NCBI GenBank assembly: GCA_031771865.1
Contig: JASISA010000002.1
Coordinates: 806,001 to 870,000 of the forward strand
Origin: Nothophaeocryptopus gaeumannii
Taxonomy: Eukaryota > Ascomycota > Dothideomycetes > Mycosphaerellales > Mycosphaerellaceae
DNA: 64,000 nucleotides
Reading direction: 5' to 3'
A model generated the notes under the pieces. It saw only the letters and a list, made by a program, of their open reading frames with translations. It was not told the DNA's origin and made no database searches. Made by a program: the position numbers and the translations under genes. Below, in pieces: positions 32,868-43,809 of this stretch (positions are counted from its first letter, which is position 1; every line of letters starts with the position of its first letter).

Positions 32868-33679
32868 ATGTCTCACGGCAAGATGACGTTGTACAAGCTG
32901 GTTGTGCTTGGAGATGGAGGTGTTGGAAAGACTGCTTTGACCATACAAGTGAGTGACGCGTATACTGTGCGACTGAAGTCTCAGAGGAAGGTACTAACAA
33001 CGACATGCAGCTCTGCTTAAACCACTTCGTCGAGACGTATGACCCCACCATCGAAGACTCCTACCGCAAACAGGTTCAAATTGATGGCCAATCATGTATG
33101 CTTGAGGTTCTCGACACCGCAGGCCAAGAGGAATACACTGCGCTCCGAGATCAATGGATAAGAGACGGCGAAGGCTTCATCCTGGTCTACAGCATCTCCT
33201 CGCGATCATCATTCACACGGATACAGAAGTTCCACCACCAGATCCAAAGGGTCAAGGAGTCTGCTGCGGCAGGGTCGCCGACATACCAGGGGTCACCATT
33301 GTCGCAGACAATGGGATCCTTTGGGCCCGCCCCGATCATGCTGGTCGGCAATAAGTGCGACAGGGTGACAGAGCGAGAAGTCTCCACACAGGAGGGGCAA
33401 GCACTGGCGAAGCAATTGAACTGCGAATTTGTGGAAGCCTCGGCTAAGAACTGCGTCAACGTCGAAAAAGCCTTCTACGATGTGGTGCGTCAACTGCGCA
33501 GACAGAGGGCCAATGCGCCTTCACGCTCGAGCAAAGGCTCCCAAAGCGCCGACACGGTCCCACGAACCCCTCGCACGAATGGAGGATCCGACTACTATGC
33601 AGATCGCGACAAGAAGAAGCGTTACCGAAGGTCTGATCGAGATAAAGAACGAGGAGGCAGCAAATGTGTCATCTTGTGA
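32868..33679 (+). CDS. ras2: RAS-2 type small GTPase, 249 aa, two exons
   Basis: Exon 1 is 32868-32948, the intron 32949-33010 (GTGAGT donor, CTAAC branch point, GCAG acceptor) and exon 2 33011-33679. All GTPase boxes are present: P-loop [11 protein letters not shown] (residues 15-25), switch [13 protein letters not shown]3 [15 protein letters not shown]4 NKCD and G5 EASAKNC. A Gly/Ser/Pro-rich insert of about 20 residues precedes G4, followed by a basic hypervariable tail ([12 protein letters not shown]) and the CaaX box CVIL. The GDGGVGK P-loop and the insert are characteristic of filamentous-fungal RAS-2 proteins (N. crassa ras-2, A. fumigatus RasB type). These sit on membranes and control polar growth and cAMP/MAPK signalling. 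The intron directly after LTIQ fits that family. Confidence 0.95.
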
Positions 33680-35240
33680 TTGAGTGCTGTCCACAGCAAC
33701 AAGTTTCTCTTGGCTCCGTCCACGCTCTCGAATATGGAGCATAGTAGCGAATGAGCTGCACGCCAATGCTACGCAACGTGCAGATTTTGGCCGCGAACGG
33801 CGCACAAGCGGCTTGCGATATTGCTTATACACGATGTAGACGAGCTTGAATGCCCGCACGCGGCGTCCACATGGAAGGCTCTTGCGGCGTGGATGGGAAG
33901 ATGGTAGACCCAATGCTCCTCCGGCTCCACAAGGAAGGCACGTCGCTGCCGGCGCCGTCGTTGGATACAGCACTCGGGTCCACGATCGAAGCATGGGAAA
34001 GCATTTGCACGGGAAAGCATCCGCATGGGCTCGCGAGCGGCCCTGCGTGCGCTTACAGCTGCACGACCCCTGGACGCGGTTCGTTCCTGCTGGGAAAAAG
34101 CGGCAGATGTGGTGGAGAAGTGCTGTCGCCGATCACCTGGTCTTGGCTTCACATTCGCCAGACTCGCGAGTCTCACGTGATGTGGCTTCATCCTTCCTCA
34201 TCGCTTCCACTCCGAGCCCGTGTGGCCCCGCTCGGGTGACGAAAATTTGCATGGCCCAGTTGTTGGGACGTCAAAGAAGATGAAACGGTCATTGGATGAT
34301 GTGGAGACGCAGGCGGACATGTTTACGAATTTGAAGAACAGGCACATTGAAACGAGGACAGGATACCCACGCGCCAGATAGAGGCTCACGCTTGAAGCAG
34401 CAATCAAAAGCCTTTCTAGTTCGACACTATGGAACCTTATTGCAATTTACTCTTCCCACTACCATCCTTCTGGATCTGATTATCTCCAAGGGATGTTTGG
34501 TGTTCTCGGAGTTCACTACAGACCGATGTACGATGTCTTGGGGCATACTGTTGCCCGATCGCCCGCAACTCGTCTATACGATGCCGTAGACTAGGCTCGC
34601 TAACAGACCGAGGTCACAGAGTCAGTACTCTCTCGGAGCATTTCATGAATGTTGGACCGAAAGCTTTCCTCATTGGACACCTTGGCTAAGCGACACCAGC
34701 ACTTTGGGCTCTATGCCAATATGCACGGACTCCATCATGAGGCTGTTACCGCTCTTGGTCACCAGTACGGTATGGGGACCGATGTGGCTGTGGAGACAAG
34801 TTCTGGCCTGAAAGCTGCGAAAGACTGCTCGGTCACGGACTTATGATTCTGCGTGAGGGTCGTACTGCTGCGCTGGACGAGGGCCATCGGGTTGTTGAAA
34901 GCGAGGGGGCAATCTGACCTATTGGGGCGATGTTCACAGTCTTCAACACTCGTCTAGTGTAAAGACAACAGGATTTAGAGGATAGTACTTGCTATTACTG
35001 CATTGACACACAACACCATTCGCAAGGCTGTCTCATGAACGTGGCTTCTCTCCGTCACCTCTTATGAGGTTACGACAACATTCCTACCATCTAAACCTAC
35101 TTATTATATCGTCACAGATCAAACTTTCCCCTTCCATTCCATTCAACCCATTTCACGATCAATACAATCACCAACCCATCAAAACGCCCCCAACCCCACC
35201 CACTCTCCCTCTCAACGCACTACCATCAAAGTAAGACATT
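33680..35240. other. Intergenic, no gene recognised
   Basis: About 1.56 kb holding the 3' ends of the RAS gene and the carboxylase gene. Overlapping Arg/Ala-rich open frames at 33769-34283 on both strands look like composition artefacts. Confidence 0.5.
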
Positions 35241-37346
35241 TCACAACTTCGCCTCCACCCTCTGAGCATCCTCAACAACAGCCGCTAACATCCCCTCAGC
35301 AACGTCCTCCCCATCCTCCGCCTCCGTCACCCACGTAACCAATCCACCCTTGTGCGATCGTACTTCCACCTCCATCTTCATCTGCTTAATCACACATACC
35401 GCCCCGTCCTTCCTTATAACATCCCCACTATCCACAAGCACCTCGACCAATTTTCCTGAGAGTGGCATGATGATGTGGGAGGAGTTGGTCTTTTGGCCGT
35501 AGGGATGGGAAGAGGACATGGCGGAACCGGATGCGGAGGTGGAGTTTACAGAGATGGTATAGGGTATGGGGGAGGAGTTGGGGAGGGTATAGAGGATATC
35601 GAAGGCGAAGGAGTTGGGGAAGTCGTTTTTGAGAATTTTGGTTAGTTGGAGGTGGTGAGGTTGAGGTTGGGAAGAAGAAGACTGTTCTTGTGTTTTGGTT
35701 GATGAGGAGGAGGAGCCTTGGGGACGGAGATCGATTGTCCAGGCGTCGTCTTTTCGGAACATGGGACCGCTGCTACCTGCAGCAGCTGTGGAGCTGGTTG
35801 AGGATTGTTGTTGCTGTGCAAGGCCGTGGAATGGGTCTTCGTTCGTTTGAAGTTTTCGACTCAGGGCTAAGAGTTCCTCATGTTTGGATTCCAGCCATTG
35901 CGTATCGCAGCTCCCGGCTTCAAAATCGGGATGTGAGACAATGGCTCTCAGTAATGCCAGATTTGTCTGAACACCGCTGACGCGGGTATCTTCCAATGCT
36001 CTGCGGGCTTTACTGACGGCGTCTGGCCATGTGCGAGCGGTGATGATGATTTTTGCGATTACGCTGTCGAAGCCGGAGCTCATGATGGCTGGCACGCCTG
36101 GGATCAGGGCTGTGTCTACTCTTGTCCCGACGCCTGATGGGAAGTTGAAGGATTGGATCTTGCCGATGCTGAGGGAGTAGTTCTTCTCAGGGTCTTCGGC
36201 TGTGACTCGCAGTTGTATTGAGTGTTGCTGTGGCGGGCTCAAGGGATCTTGAGAAAGGCCGGTGAGTCCTGTCTCTTCAAATGACGCCCCCTGAGCTAAT
36301 CGAAGTTGTGCTTTGACGACATCTGTCGAGCAGATCGATTCGGTAATCGTGTGTTCTCTGAGATATCAATCAGTACTCGCACCCACTCATCGCCGCCTCG
36401 GAAACCTACACCTGCAACCTCGGATTAATCTCCAAAAAGAAAAACTCTCCCGTATGTGGATTCAACAAAAACTCAAACGTCCCCAAACTAGCATACTTCA
36501 CTTTCCTCGCAATTTTCGAAGCAGCCTCAATTACCGGCCTCACCATCTCTCGGTCCGAACACATACTCGGCGCCAGCTCCACAATTTTCTGATACCTCCT
36601 CTGAATTGAACACTCCCTCTCCCAAAGATGCATAATCCCACCTTGCCCATCCCCAACAATCTGAACTTCTACATGTCGGAATCCATCGACGGCGGCCTTC
36701 TCGGCGAACACTTGCTTGCTGGGGCTTTCTTCAATAGCTCTCCTCACTAGGTTTTCCAGGTCGGACATGTTTCGAACGAGACGGATTCCCCGCCCGCCAC
36801 CGCCGTCGACGGCTTTGATCATTATAGGCAGACCGTTGCGTTCTGCGAAGGAACGGACGGAGGAGACAGAACCGGTGGGTTCTGTGAATGCTGGGAGGAC
36901 GGGAACACCACACTGCTCTGCCAATTTCCTCGCTTCTAATTTATCTCCTGTTCGTTGTAGGTTCTCTGCTCCAGGACCGATGACCATCACATCGATTTCC
37001 GCCATCCGCGAAGCCAGCTCTGCGGATTCTGAGAGGAAGCCATAGCCAGGATGGATAGCGTCTATGTTATGTTGTTGGACGATTCCGAGAAGTTCATCGA
37101 CTGACATGTACGAGGACGGGGATGACAACTTGATGGCATGGGAGGCATTGTAAGTGTGAGTTATGTCGTTTTCTGTGTAGGGTGCGTAGGTTTCGATATT
37201 AAGTTCGCGGGCTGAGGAGAGGATGCGTGCGGCGATTTCGCCTCTGGATGGAGATCGTTAGTGATGATAATGATTGGTGAGAGATGAGCTTGCCTGTTTG
37301 CGACGAGAATTCTCCTTATAGGTCGAGGTCGTATTTGGCCGGACAT
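35241..37346 (-). CDS. Acyl-CoA carboxylase-type biotin carboxylase with biotinyl domain, 667 aa, three exons
   Basis: Exons 37346-37294, 37243-36410 and 36357-35241. Intron 1 is a GC-AG intron and intron 2 is GTAGGT...CTCAG; together they restore ILVANRGEIAARI and NPRLQVEHTITE exactly. The ATP-grasp biotin carboxylase has GDKLEARK, the glycine loop DGGGGRGIR, ERECSIQRRYQKIVELAPS and FEFLLNPHTGEFFFLEINPR. The C-terminal BC lobe follows (MSSGFDSVIAKIIITARTW). A Ser/Gln-rich linker leads to a biotinyl domain with the biotin-accepting lysine near 623 in QMKME (canonical AMKM, here Gln). It should carboxylate biotin with ATP and bicarbonate for a partner carboxyltransferase, probably mitochondrial in a methylcrotonyl-CoA-like role. 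No partner gene is nearby. It diverges from typical MCC alpha, so the substrate is uncertain. Confidence 0.88.
37244..37293 (-). other. GC-AG intron in the carboxylase gene
   Basis: 50-base intron with exon-flanking AACAG, donor GCAAGC, branch point CACTAACG and acceptor TCCAG. No GT donor gives the invariant ANRGEIA motif, so the non-canonical GC donor is required. Confidence 0.85.
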
Positions 37347-38431
37347 CTTCGATCATGTCAGTCTGGAAAATAGACTCATTTGAAGATAAAAGGTAAGCAA
37401 GATGTTGACCGAATATGGTTGTTCCATGAGGTGAGGTTCACACTTTGCCTCGGCTCTCTGCATGGATGCCGATACCGAAGGTGGAGGGTTTGTATGACTG
37501 CTCTGCCTTTACGACTCGCGATTCATTCTTACATCTTAGTTCAATGCTGGCTTTCTGTAAGTCTCTCAGGCAATGTATATAGGGATTTTGCCCAGTCAGT
37601 CCGGTCTTTGTTGCTGCTTCGCGGCAAAAAGTGCGGCTCTGATATATAGTCGTTGCTCCGGCCCTCCTCCAGCTACCTGCCCATAGCAAGGAGGCCTGAT
37701 GGAGGGCGACCCCAGCAAGTAATGCGTAAGGCTTGAAACGCCTCTGCTTGTTGTTGCATATAAGAAGTCTAACTCAGTCTCGCAAGTCGAAGATATACAT
37801 TTCAGAGGCCGCGAGTAGCCGTGTGCTTGCTAGCGTGACCACGAGAGCACACATGTGAGTCGGTTGTCGTTGGCAGTATAGATGGATTGTTCATGCTTGC
37901 GATTTTGAGATGGCGAGCATTTGGAGCACCTACGGCTCCGGAGAGGATGTTACAGGAGTCTGCGTGAGAACATCCGTACGGGATCTGCCGGCTCTGACTG
38001 AGGCGTCTGCTCATGTTTGGGAGCTTGCAGGAGGTGGTGGGTCGGTTGCGTTACACAGCATGTTTAGATCGTGTTGATGCAGGTATTGAGCGTATCCGGC
38101 TCTTCACGCTGCAGAGGATCTGTACGCCGTTCTCTCTTACTTTCTCTCAAGCTCAGGAGCAGACGATGACTTGGTCGCTGTTCAATTGGTGTATGCTGGT
38201 AACTTGAAGATGAACGAACCCGCGCGTGATCCTCTTCAGCGGCGTGGGAATCGATCCTGCGACATCCATCACATTATGCAGGTAGCCTTCTCACAGGTAG
38301 AGCTCCATGCTTTGACACGCGACATACGGCGCATTGACAGACCAACAAACGCAGCAAGCTAGGCGTCTCTCGTTGTTGACACCACAACTCTCTTTCTCCC
38401 AATCTCACTCCATCATCCGCACCCTTCTGCC
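37347..38431. other. 1.1-kb divergent intergenic region
   Basis: Lies between the carboxylase start (minus) and the HicA-like fusion start (plus). No gene seen. A tRNA-like B-box (GGATCGATTCC, minus strand near 38250) was examined and not accepted. Confidence 0.5.
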
Positions 38432-39671
38432 ATGCCTCCAGACATCTCCAGCATCCGCGAGGTGTTCGAGGATGTGAGTTTCCTCCTCCAGTACGGCACA
38501 GATGAGCAGATCGATGGACTTCTCCGGTCCTTGTCGCCTCGTTCTCGCTACCTCCTAGGCTTGCCTCCCCATCCTCCTGCCCCGCCAACTTCCTCGTGCC
38601 GCTGTCACAAGTGCGGTCGCCAGATAGAACCAGAGCCCGAGCCCGAGCCAGAGCCCGAACCTGAAGGTATATATACCCTACAGAACGCAGCATCGAGCAC
38701 TCGGCGCTGTATCCAAGCCATTAGCAGCCTTCTGATCACGATCTTGATCTACATTGTTTGGCAGATCTGTTGTGGCCTGTGCTGGCTCATTGCCTGCGCT
38801 ACAAAAGCGAGAAGGAGAACTCGGCGTCTAAGAATGTGGCTGACGCCTGAACTCGCAGTCGTTGTCGAAGACGAGGATGACGAGGTACCGGAGCTAGTCG
38901 ACGTGGGGGCGCCGCAAGCAGCCAACTCGGTCGTCCCGTTCTCGCGGTACAACGGCCGACGAGCGGGTTCCAGGAGACCTATTGGCGGTCTGATAGAGCC
39001 GGCATTGTCAAACGTAGCCGCGACTGGAGATTCGTCTAGACGAGGATCGAGAAATCAGCGGTACCGTGCCAAAGGTGGGCTTCCATATCGTTTCTTGTGA
39101 AGGCCTTGTTGCTGATCCCTTGGCAGACCATGAGCAGCATGTTCGCAGGAACTTCAAGGAGGTCAACGCGAGTTCCACTGTAAACCAGACTCAGTGGGGC
39201 GACGAAGTCCAGCAGTCCGCTCTCGACACCAAGCCCAAGAATAAGGTCAAGACCCGCCGTGACGCTCCCCAGCACGAGACTGCCAGCGAGAAATCCAAAG
39301 ATTCAAGCAGCAGCGCAAACTCCTCAGACTCCCAGTCACCGTCGCTTCCAGTCCCGACCGTCTTCGTCAACGCCAACAGCAGAGCCGTCTTCACCCGTCT
39401 CTTCGCCGCCAACCCCACTAGCAAGAAGCCGATGCACTTCAACGACTTTGCTGCCGCCATGATCGATGCAGGATTCTCGGCTGAGCATGCCGGTAGATGC
39501 TCAGGATCGGCCGTCACGTTCAAGAGCGAGGGAGATTGTCCTGCCACCATCACCTTCCATCAACCTCATCCAGATCCGAAGGTGGACCACAACAAGCTGA
39601 GGACTTGGGGCAAGAGGCTGAACCAGAAGTTTGGATGGGAGCTGGAGTCGTTCGTGGAGAGGATCGCATAG
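38432..39671 (+). CDS. Membrane protein with C-terminal HicA-like domain, 395 aa, two exons
   Basis: Exon 1 is 38432-39074 and exon 2 39127-39671. The 52-base intron (GTGGGC donor, GCTGAT branch, GGCAG acceptor) joins RYRAK to DHEQHVRRNF in frame, linking two frames that otherwise overlap. The N-terminal part has a short helix, a CRCHKCG Cys cluster, an EP dipeptide run (residues 66-78) and one hydrophobic span at about 96-124 followed by a Lys/Arg stop-transfer (ATKARRR). The C-terminal 110 residues have VFTRLF, FNDFAAAMIDAGFS, GSAVTF, FHQPHPDP and LRTWGKRLNQKFGWELESF. That is the fungal HicA-like/dsRBD-type fold known from many filamentous ascomycetes. The bacterial toxin's active histidine in GSH is replaced (Gly341-Ser342-Ala343). 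RNA binding rather than toxicity is therefore more likely. Function unknown. Confidence 0.72.
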
Positions 39672-39962
39672 TCGAGAAGTATCATTGAGATACCAATATG
39701 GACAAGGGGCTTTCCAGGTTCAACGGTTGGAACTTGCAGATATCGCTCTGTTGACAGACTTTGTGGATGAACATCTCGCCTTCATCTCCGGTTTTGACCC
39801 GACTTTTTGGCCGTCAGAAAGCGTTCTTCGCTTGACTTGCGGGAAAATTGAATATACCGCTCGTGTCTCGAAGCCTGCCTTCTTTCCCACGCGGCTTACT
39901 CCTCTGCGGAAAGGTCAGACTTCCGCGTGAAACTCACTTTATTGGCTAGGGATAGAAATGCA

Positions 39963-41082
39963 TCATCCACGCACGCCGTTGTGGACGTCACGAGAAACGT
40001 GAAGGCGCTGTTGAAAATTATGTGGTGGTATTCTCTTGCCAAGATCAAGAACCCACTTCGCCGTATCATAATGTTGAATGCGGTGAAGGGTATGTGCCGC
40101 AGTGACCAGCGTCGCGAACATCAGATTGTCCTTTTGACCGTCCCTGACATGGAACAACCTCTGCACGTACTGTGAACCTTGGCCTTGGCGATCGAAGTGC
40201 TCAAGGCTATGTATACTGACCATGGGTAGGGGATCTTGTCGCAAGGGATGGAAAAGATGCAATCTTGCCTTGCTCCACATTCCGTCTTCCTCGAGCACCA
40301 ACCAGTGCTCCATGCTTCTCATAAGCTTGTTCTTCGCACGGTGGTTCCAAGCATGCTCCGCACAGTACTTCCTCTCCATGCATGTTGTTCTTTCTTGAGC
40401 CAGTTGGATGTAAACCCAGCCACATGTGCGGAAAGGATCCATTTGAGAGCTGTCTCGGTGCTCTCCGCTACAAGACAGAATATCAAGCTGCGAAGAAAGA
40501 TCACGTGTTCTTGTAAATCGAATCGTTCGTGGCCATTGACGGCGAGAAACCATAAACGTGCGCGCTTTCCGACTCGTGATTGCACGTATTGCTCACGAGC
40601 ATGTTCTTTGGAAGCATACTGGTCCTGTTGAGTCTTGATAAAGGTATCCAGACAGTGTCCAGCCAACTCCAAATCGACGCTGAAATCTTGATTAAAGAAG
40701 GCCAAAGGATGGTGTCGGTACTCCTCGGAAGCGCTCCAGGTTCGAGATACTGAATCCACAGGGCTGCGTTCAACGTCATTGAATTTCCGACCTTCAACTT
40801 CAGTACGTACCTGTGGAAGTGGTTGTAAGGTCCTTGGATATCACTTCCCCGAACGTCGCATTGGCCTTGAGATGGTGCCGGTCTTCCACCTGACGGCTTG
40901 CGAGGACCTTTGGCGGACGGGATGCTTCTGCATTCTTTAGAACTATGTTGGAAGCGCGTGGGTCTCGCGGTTGTTGAAGGGTCACTATTCGAAATACTGT
41001 GTAGAGCGCGAACAACACGCGACTTGGGTAGCGGTGCCGCGCGTGTATGACGACGCTGTGTACACTCGGCCGCCAGCATCAC
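39963..41082 (-). CDS. Possible multi-exon or frame-broken gene, unrecognised
   Basis: Two minus-strand frames look protein-like and follow each other. 40319-40759 has ASEEYRHHPLAFFNQDFSVD, LELAGHCLDTFIKTQQDQY and LWFLAVNGHERFDLQEHVIF. 39963-40553 has KYCAEHAWNHRAKNKLMRSM, EHWLVLEEDGMW and RQGQGSQYVQRLFHVRDGQK. A 44-base intron (GTTTAC donor, GAGAG acceptor near 40370-40415) would join them in frame, but its signals are weak. A further frame upstream to 41082 is less convincing. There is no recognised domain. Exact start, end and exons are not settled; a pseudogene with a frameshift is the alternative. Confidence 0.35.
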
Positions 41083-41462
41083 GACGAGGAGAGGTCAGGA
41101 GATGGCCGGCACACATCCAGCACATCCCAAACAAGTCACCATTTCAACGTTCATGCCCCATTGATGACAGCGGGTACTCGGAAGTGGCTTGCATCTTCAC
41201 GACTGATGTCATTCGATTGGTGAGAGGTTGTCTGCAAACTTGGATTGAGTTGCAGCCCAAAGCACCGAGAGTCAAGCTGAGGGCCACGCGACACACGCCC
41301 TCATCAGCTCTGTTGTTTCCTTCCGCTTCTCTCTCGTGTTTCTTCTCCTTGCACATGCCCCGTAACTTATAGGTGCTAAGCTACAGGCATCGCTACACGC
41401 GACATCAGCTCCCTCGAGACCTCCTCGACGCACGGCCATCCGAGCCTCACTTCCACCTCAGC
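41083..41462. promoter_or_regulatory. Promoter region of the APP1-like gene
   Basis: 380 bases upstream of ATG 41463. Pyrimidine-rich leader near the end; no named element. Confidence 0.4.
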
Positions 41463-43112
41463 ATGCACACCCTCAACCCACGAAGTCTCCTGCTACCGGC
41501 CTCGCTCCTCGCTCTCGTAGCCGCCTCGCCTGCACCTCTTGCCGCGAACAGAATCGAAGCCCGCGCTCCTGGCATCACAGCCTCTCCTGTTCGACGCGAC
41601 GTCACCAAGACATACAAAAGACCGCGAGACATCCTCAGCGATATTACAGGCGATGTCAATTCCATATTGAGCGGGTTGGGCACTGACGTTCCCTCATACG
41701 TTGCCAGCGGTGTACCAGACTATTTCCAGAATCTGCCTACTGGAGACTCTGTGGTCTCAAGTCTAGGCTTGAGTGATCAAGAGCTTGCCGCACTTCCGAC
41801 GCAGGCTTTGAACATCCCACCATATGCCAACTATACAGACCAGGGTTGGAATGTGCGCTTTCATGGGAACATTTACAAACAGCCGAACACATCAGAGAGC
41901 AAGCTGGACGATCTGGCAAATGTCTTCTTGATCGACACTTCCGTTGAGCAGCTGCCTCAAAACCAGGCCGATCAGGCTCGGAACGTCACGGCAGCCATCT
42001 TCGTCGTTCAGCAAGGAGATGTCAATGTTTCGACCATCAACGTGGAACCGTTCGAGGGAGGCCCAGGCCTGTCACAGAACATCACTCTTCCGTACGCCAC
42101 GACAGCACAAGGAGACTTCGACACCTTCGTTCCGATCAACAGCCAAGGCCTCCAACCGGGCAACAGCACTCAAGAGATCCAAAAACTAGCCACATGGGTC
42201 TCGAACACCACTAATGGCAACGCGACTGCCTACTTGGTTCCAAATGAGGGACTGACGGTAGTCTCGGACATCGACGATATTCTCCGCATTACAAAGATCT
42301 ACGCTCCGAAGGAAGGTCTTTTGAATTCGTTCGCGCGTCCATATGTCGCGTGGGAGAATATGCCACAGATATATGCCAACTGGTCACAGAGCCTGCCGAA
42401 TCTGCATTTCCACTATTTGACCACGCTGCCCGAGCAGGTCACCAGGAACTATGAGGAGTTCATCTTCAACACATACCCCGCTGGGTCCTTCGATGTTCGT
42501 CCCCTAAACTTCAGCGACGTCAGCGCGACTCTGTCCATCCGTCAGTTCCTCTTGACGAAACTATTCGAGACCTTCCCGCAGCGAAAGTTCATTCTTGTTG
42601 CCGACACATCCAACAGCGATGTCATGCGCGACTACCCTCGGATGGCACACGACTACCCGAATCAGGTAAGAGAACTCAAGTGAAATGGTAATCAGTCTGA
42701 CATGGGCTCACATTCTCGGCCTAGGTGCAATGCATTTTCCTGCGCAACACTAGTGCGACAGACTCTTCCGACAAGGTAAGATACTTCGAGAGTCTAAGCA
42801 AGACACGTGCTAACAGCACGCTAGTTCCCGTACAACACAGACGGTTTCAAGGGCCTCGATCAGCGAAAGTACATGTTCATCGTCAATGCCGATGACTTGA
42901 CGAACATCAACATCGCTGGGGACACATGCTACAACACCAGCATTCCTCAAAACCTGACCTTTGGCTATCAAGGCTTGCCATTCGGCATTGGCAACGATGC
43001 ACCCGTAAATGGAAGTGCCAACAAGACAGGAGCTGCCAGTCCTTCTGCGGCGGCGAGCACTGGGCTCACGTTCTTCGCGTTCATGGGCATGCTCTTCTGG
43101 CAATTCCTATGA
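41463..43112 (+). CDS. Secreted APP1-like (DUF2183) phosphatase-domain protein, probable GPI anchor, 513 aa, three exons
   Basis: Exons 41463-42665, 42725-42775 and 42825-43112, with two short introns (GTAAGA donors; the second has a GTGCTAACA branch point). A signal peptide (LLLPASLLALVAASPAP) is followed by a VRRD pro-region site. The APP1 catalytic-type domain carries VVSDIDDILRITKIYAP: Asp269 and Asp271 fit the DxDx(T/V) phosphatase motif, although the fifth position is Ile instead of Thr. Further family parts are LLNSFARPYVAWENMPQIYA and QFLLTKLFETFPQRKFILVA. Many N-glycosylation sequons occur. The C-terminus has a Ser/Ala-rich stretch and a hydrophobic tail (TFFAFMGMLFWQFL), typical of GPI anchoring. 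Yeast App1 is a cytosolic phosphatidate phosphatase; secreted fungal members are uncharacterised. Confidence 0.85.
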
Positions 43113-43809
43113 GTGCAAGTGTGATAGATGAGTGTTAAAATGAGCACCGTGTCAATGAGATCTAGCGTCACGATATCAACGCGTTCTGTATTGCTTGCTT
43201 TAGCTGCCAAATGTTTCTCACCTCGCGACAACCTCGTAGCTATCCGGGCCTCCAGCTGCACCATGACATGGGATGAGAGCCGAGAGCCGCCCCACTTCCC
43301 CAAACCTTCCTCGAGCATGATAATGATAATCTCTGTGAATCCCTTTCCGCAAACACCGACATGCTGGAGAAAATCGATCAAAAGAATCATGTCAGCCAAA
43401 GTTGATGTGTATGAGTATGAAAGTTCTGTCCACCATGGCACAGACGATTGAGGCCTTTCAATGCGAGAAGGCGCCAGGCCCCGTGAACGCCTCCATCAAC
43501 ACGCCCGACCTCCAAAACTCAAAACAACAAACCGTAGCGGTACCTGCCAAGACGACGCGGCTCAAACTTCAATCTGCATGGCCAAGCGCGTCCAGCGCGA
43601 TGGGAAGCGGAGAAGTCCAATGGCATCATCACAACGCTCACATGCGCCGCACGGTGCCTGAATCCTGACGTAGAGCTTTCTGATGCATTTGAGTTGAGAT
43701 GACGAGATTGAGGTCTGCCTGCGAAGTCGGTAGGTTAAGAGGTGAAACACTCCCCGCTTAAACATATTTTCTTCCTGTGTGTTTGTTTTGGTGACAGACA
43801 TTGAGCAAG
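43113..43809. other. Spacer and promoter of the MRJP-like gene
   Basis: About 700 bases, no supported gene. Confidence 0.5.

Noticed and set aside
33769..34283. Long overlapping frames on both strands after the RAS gene
   Set aside because: Both strands are open because of base composition. Neither has domains, a start context or splice signals.
38200..38320. tRNA-like segment on the minus strand with a B-box-like GGATCGATTCC and a CAT anticodon-like triplet
   Set aside because: The T-stem does not pair, no A-box or D-arm is visible at the right distance and the acceptor stem cannot be closed. At most a relic.
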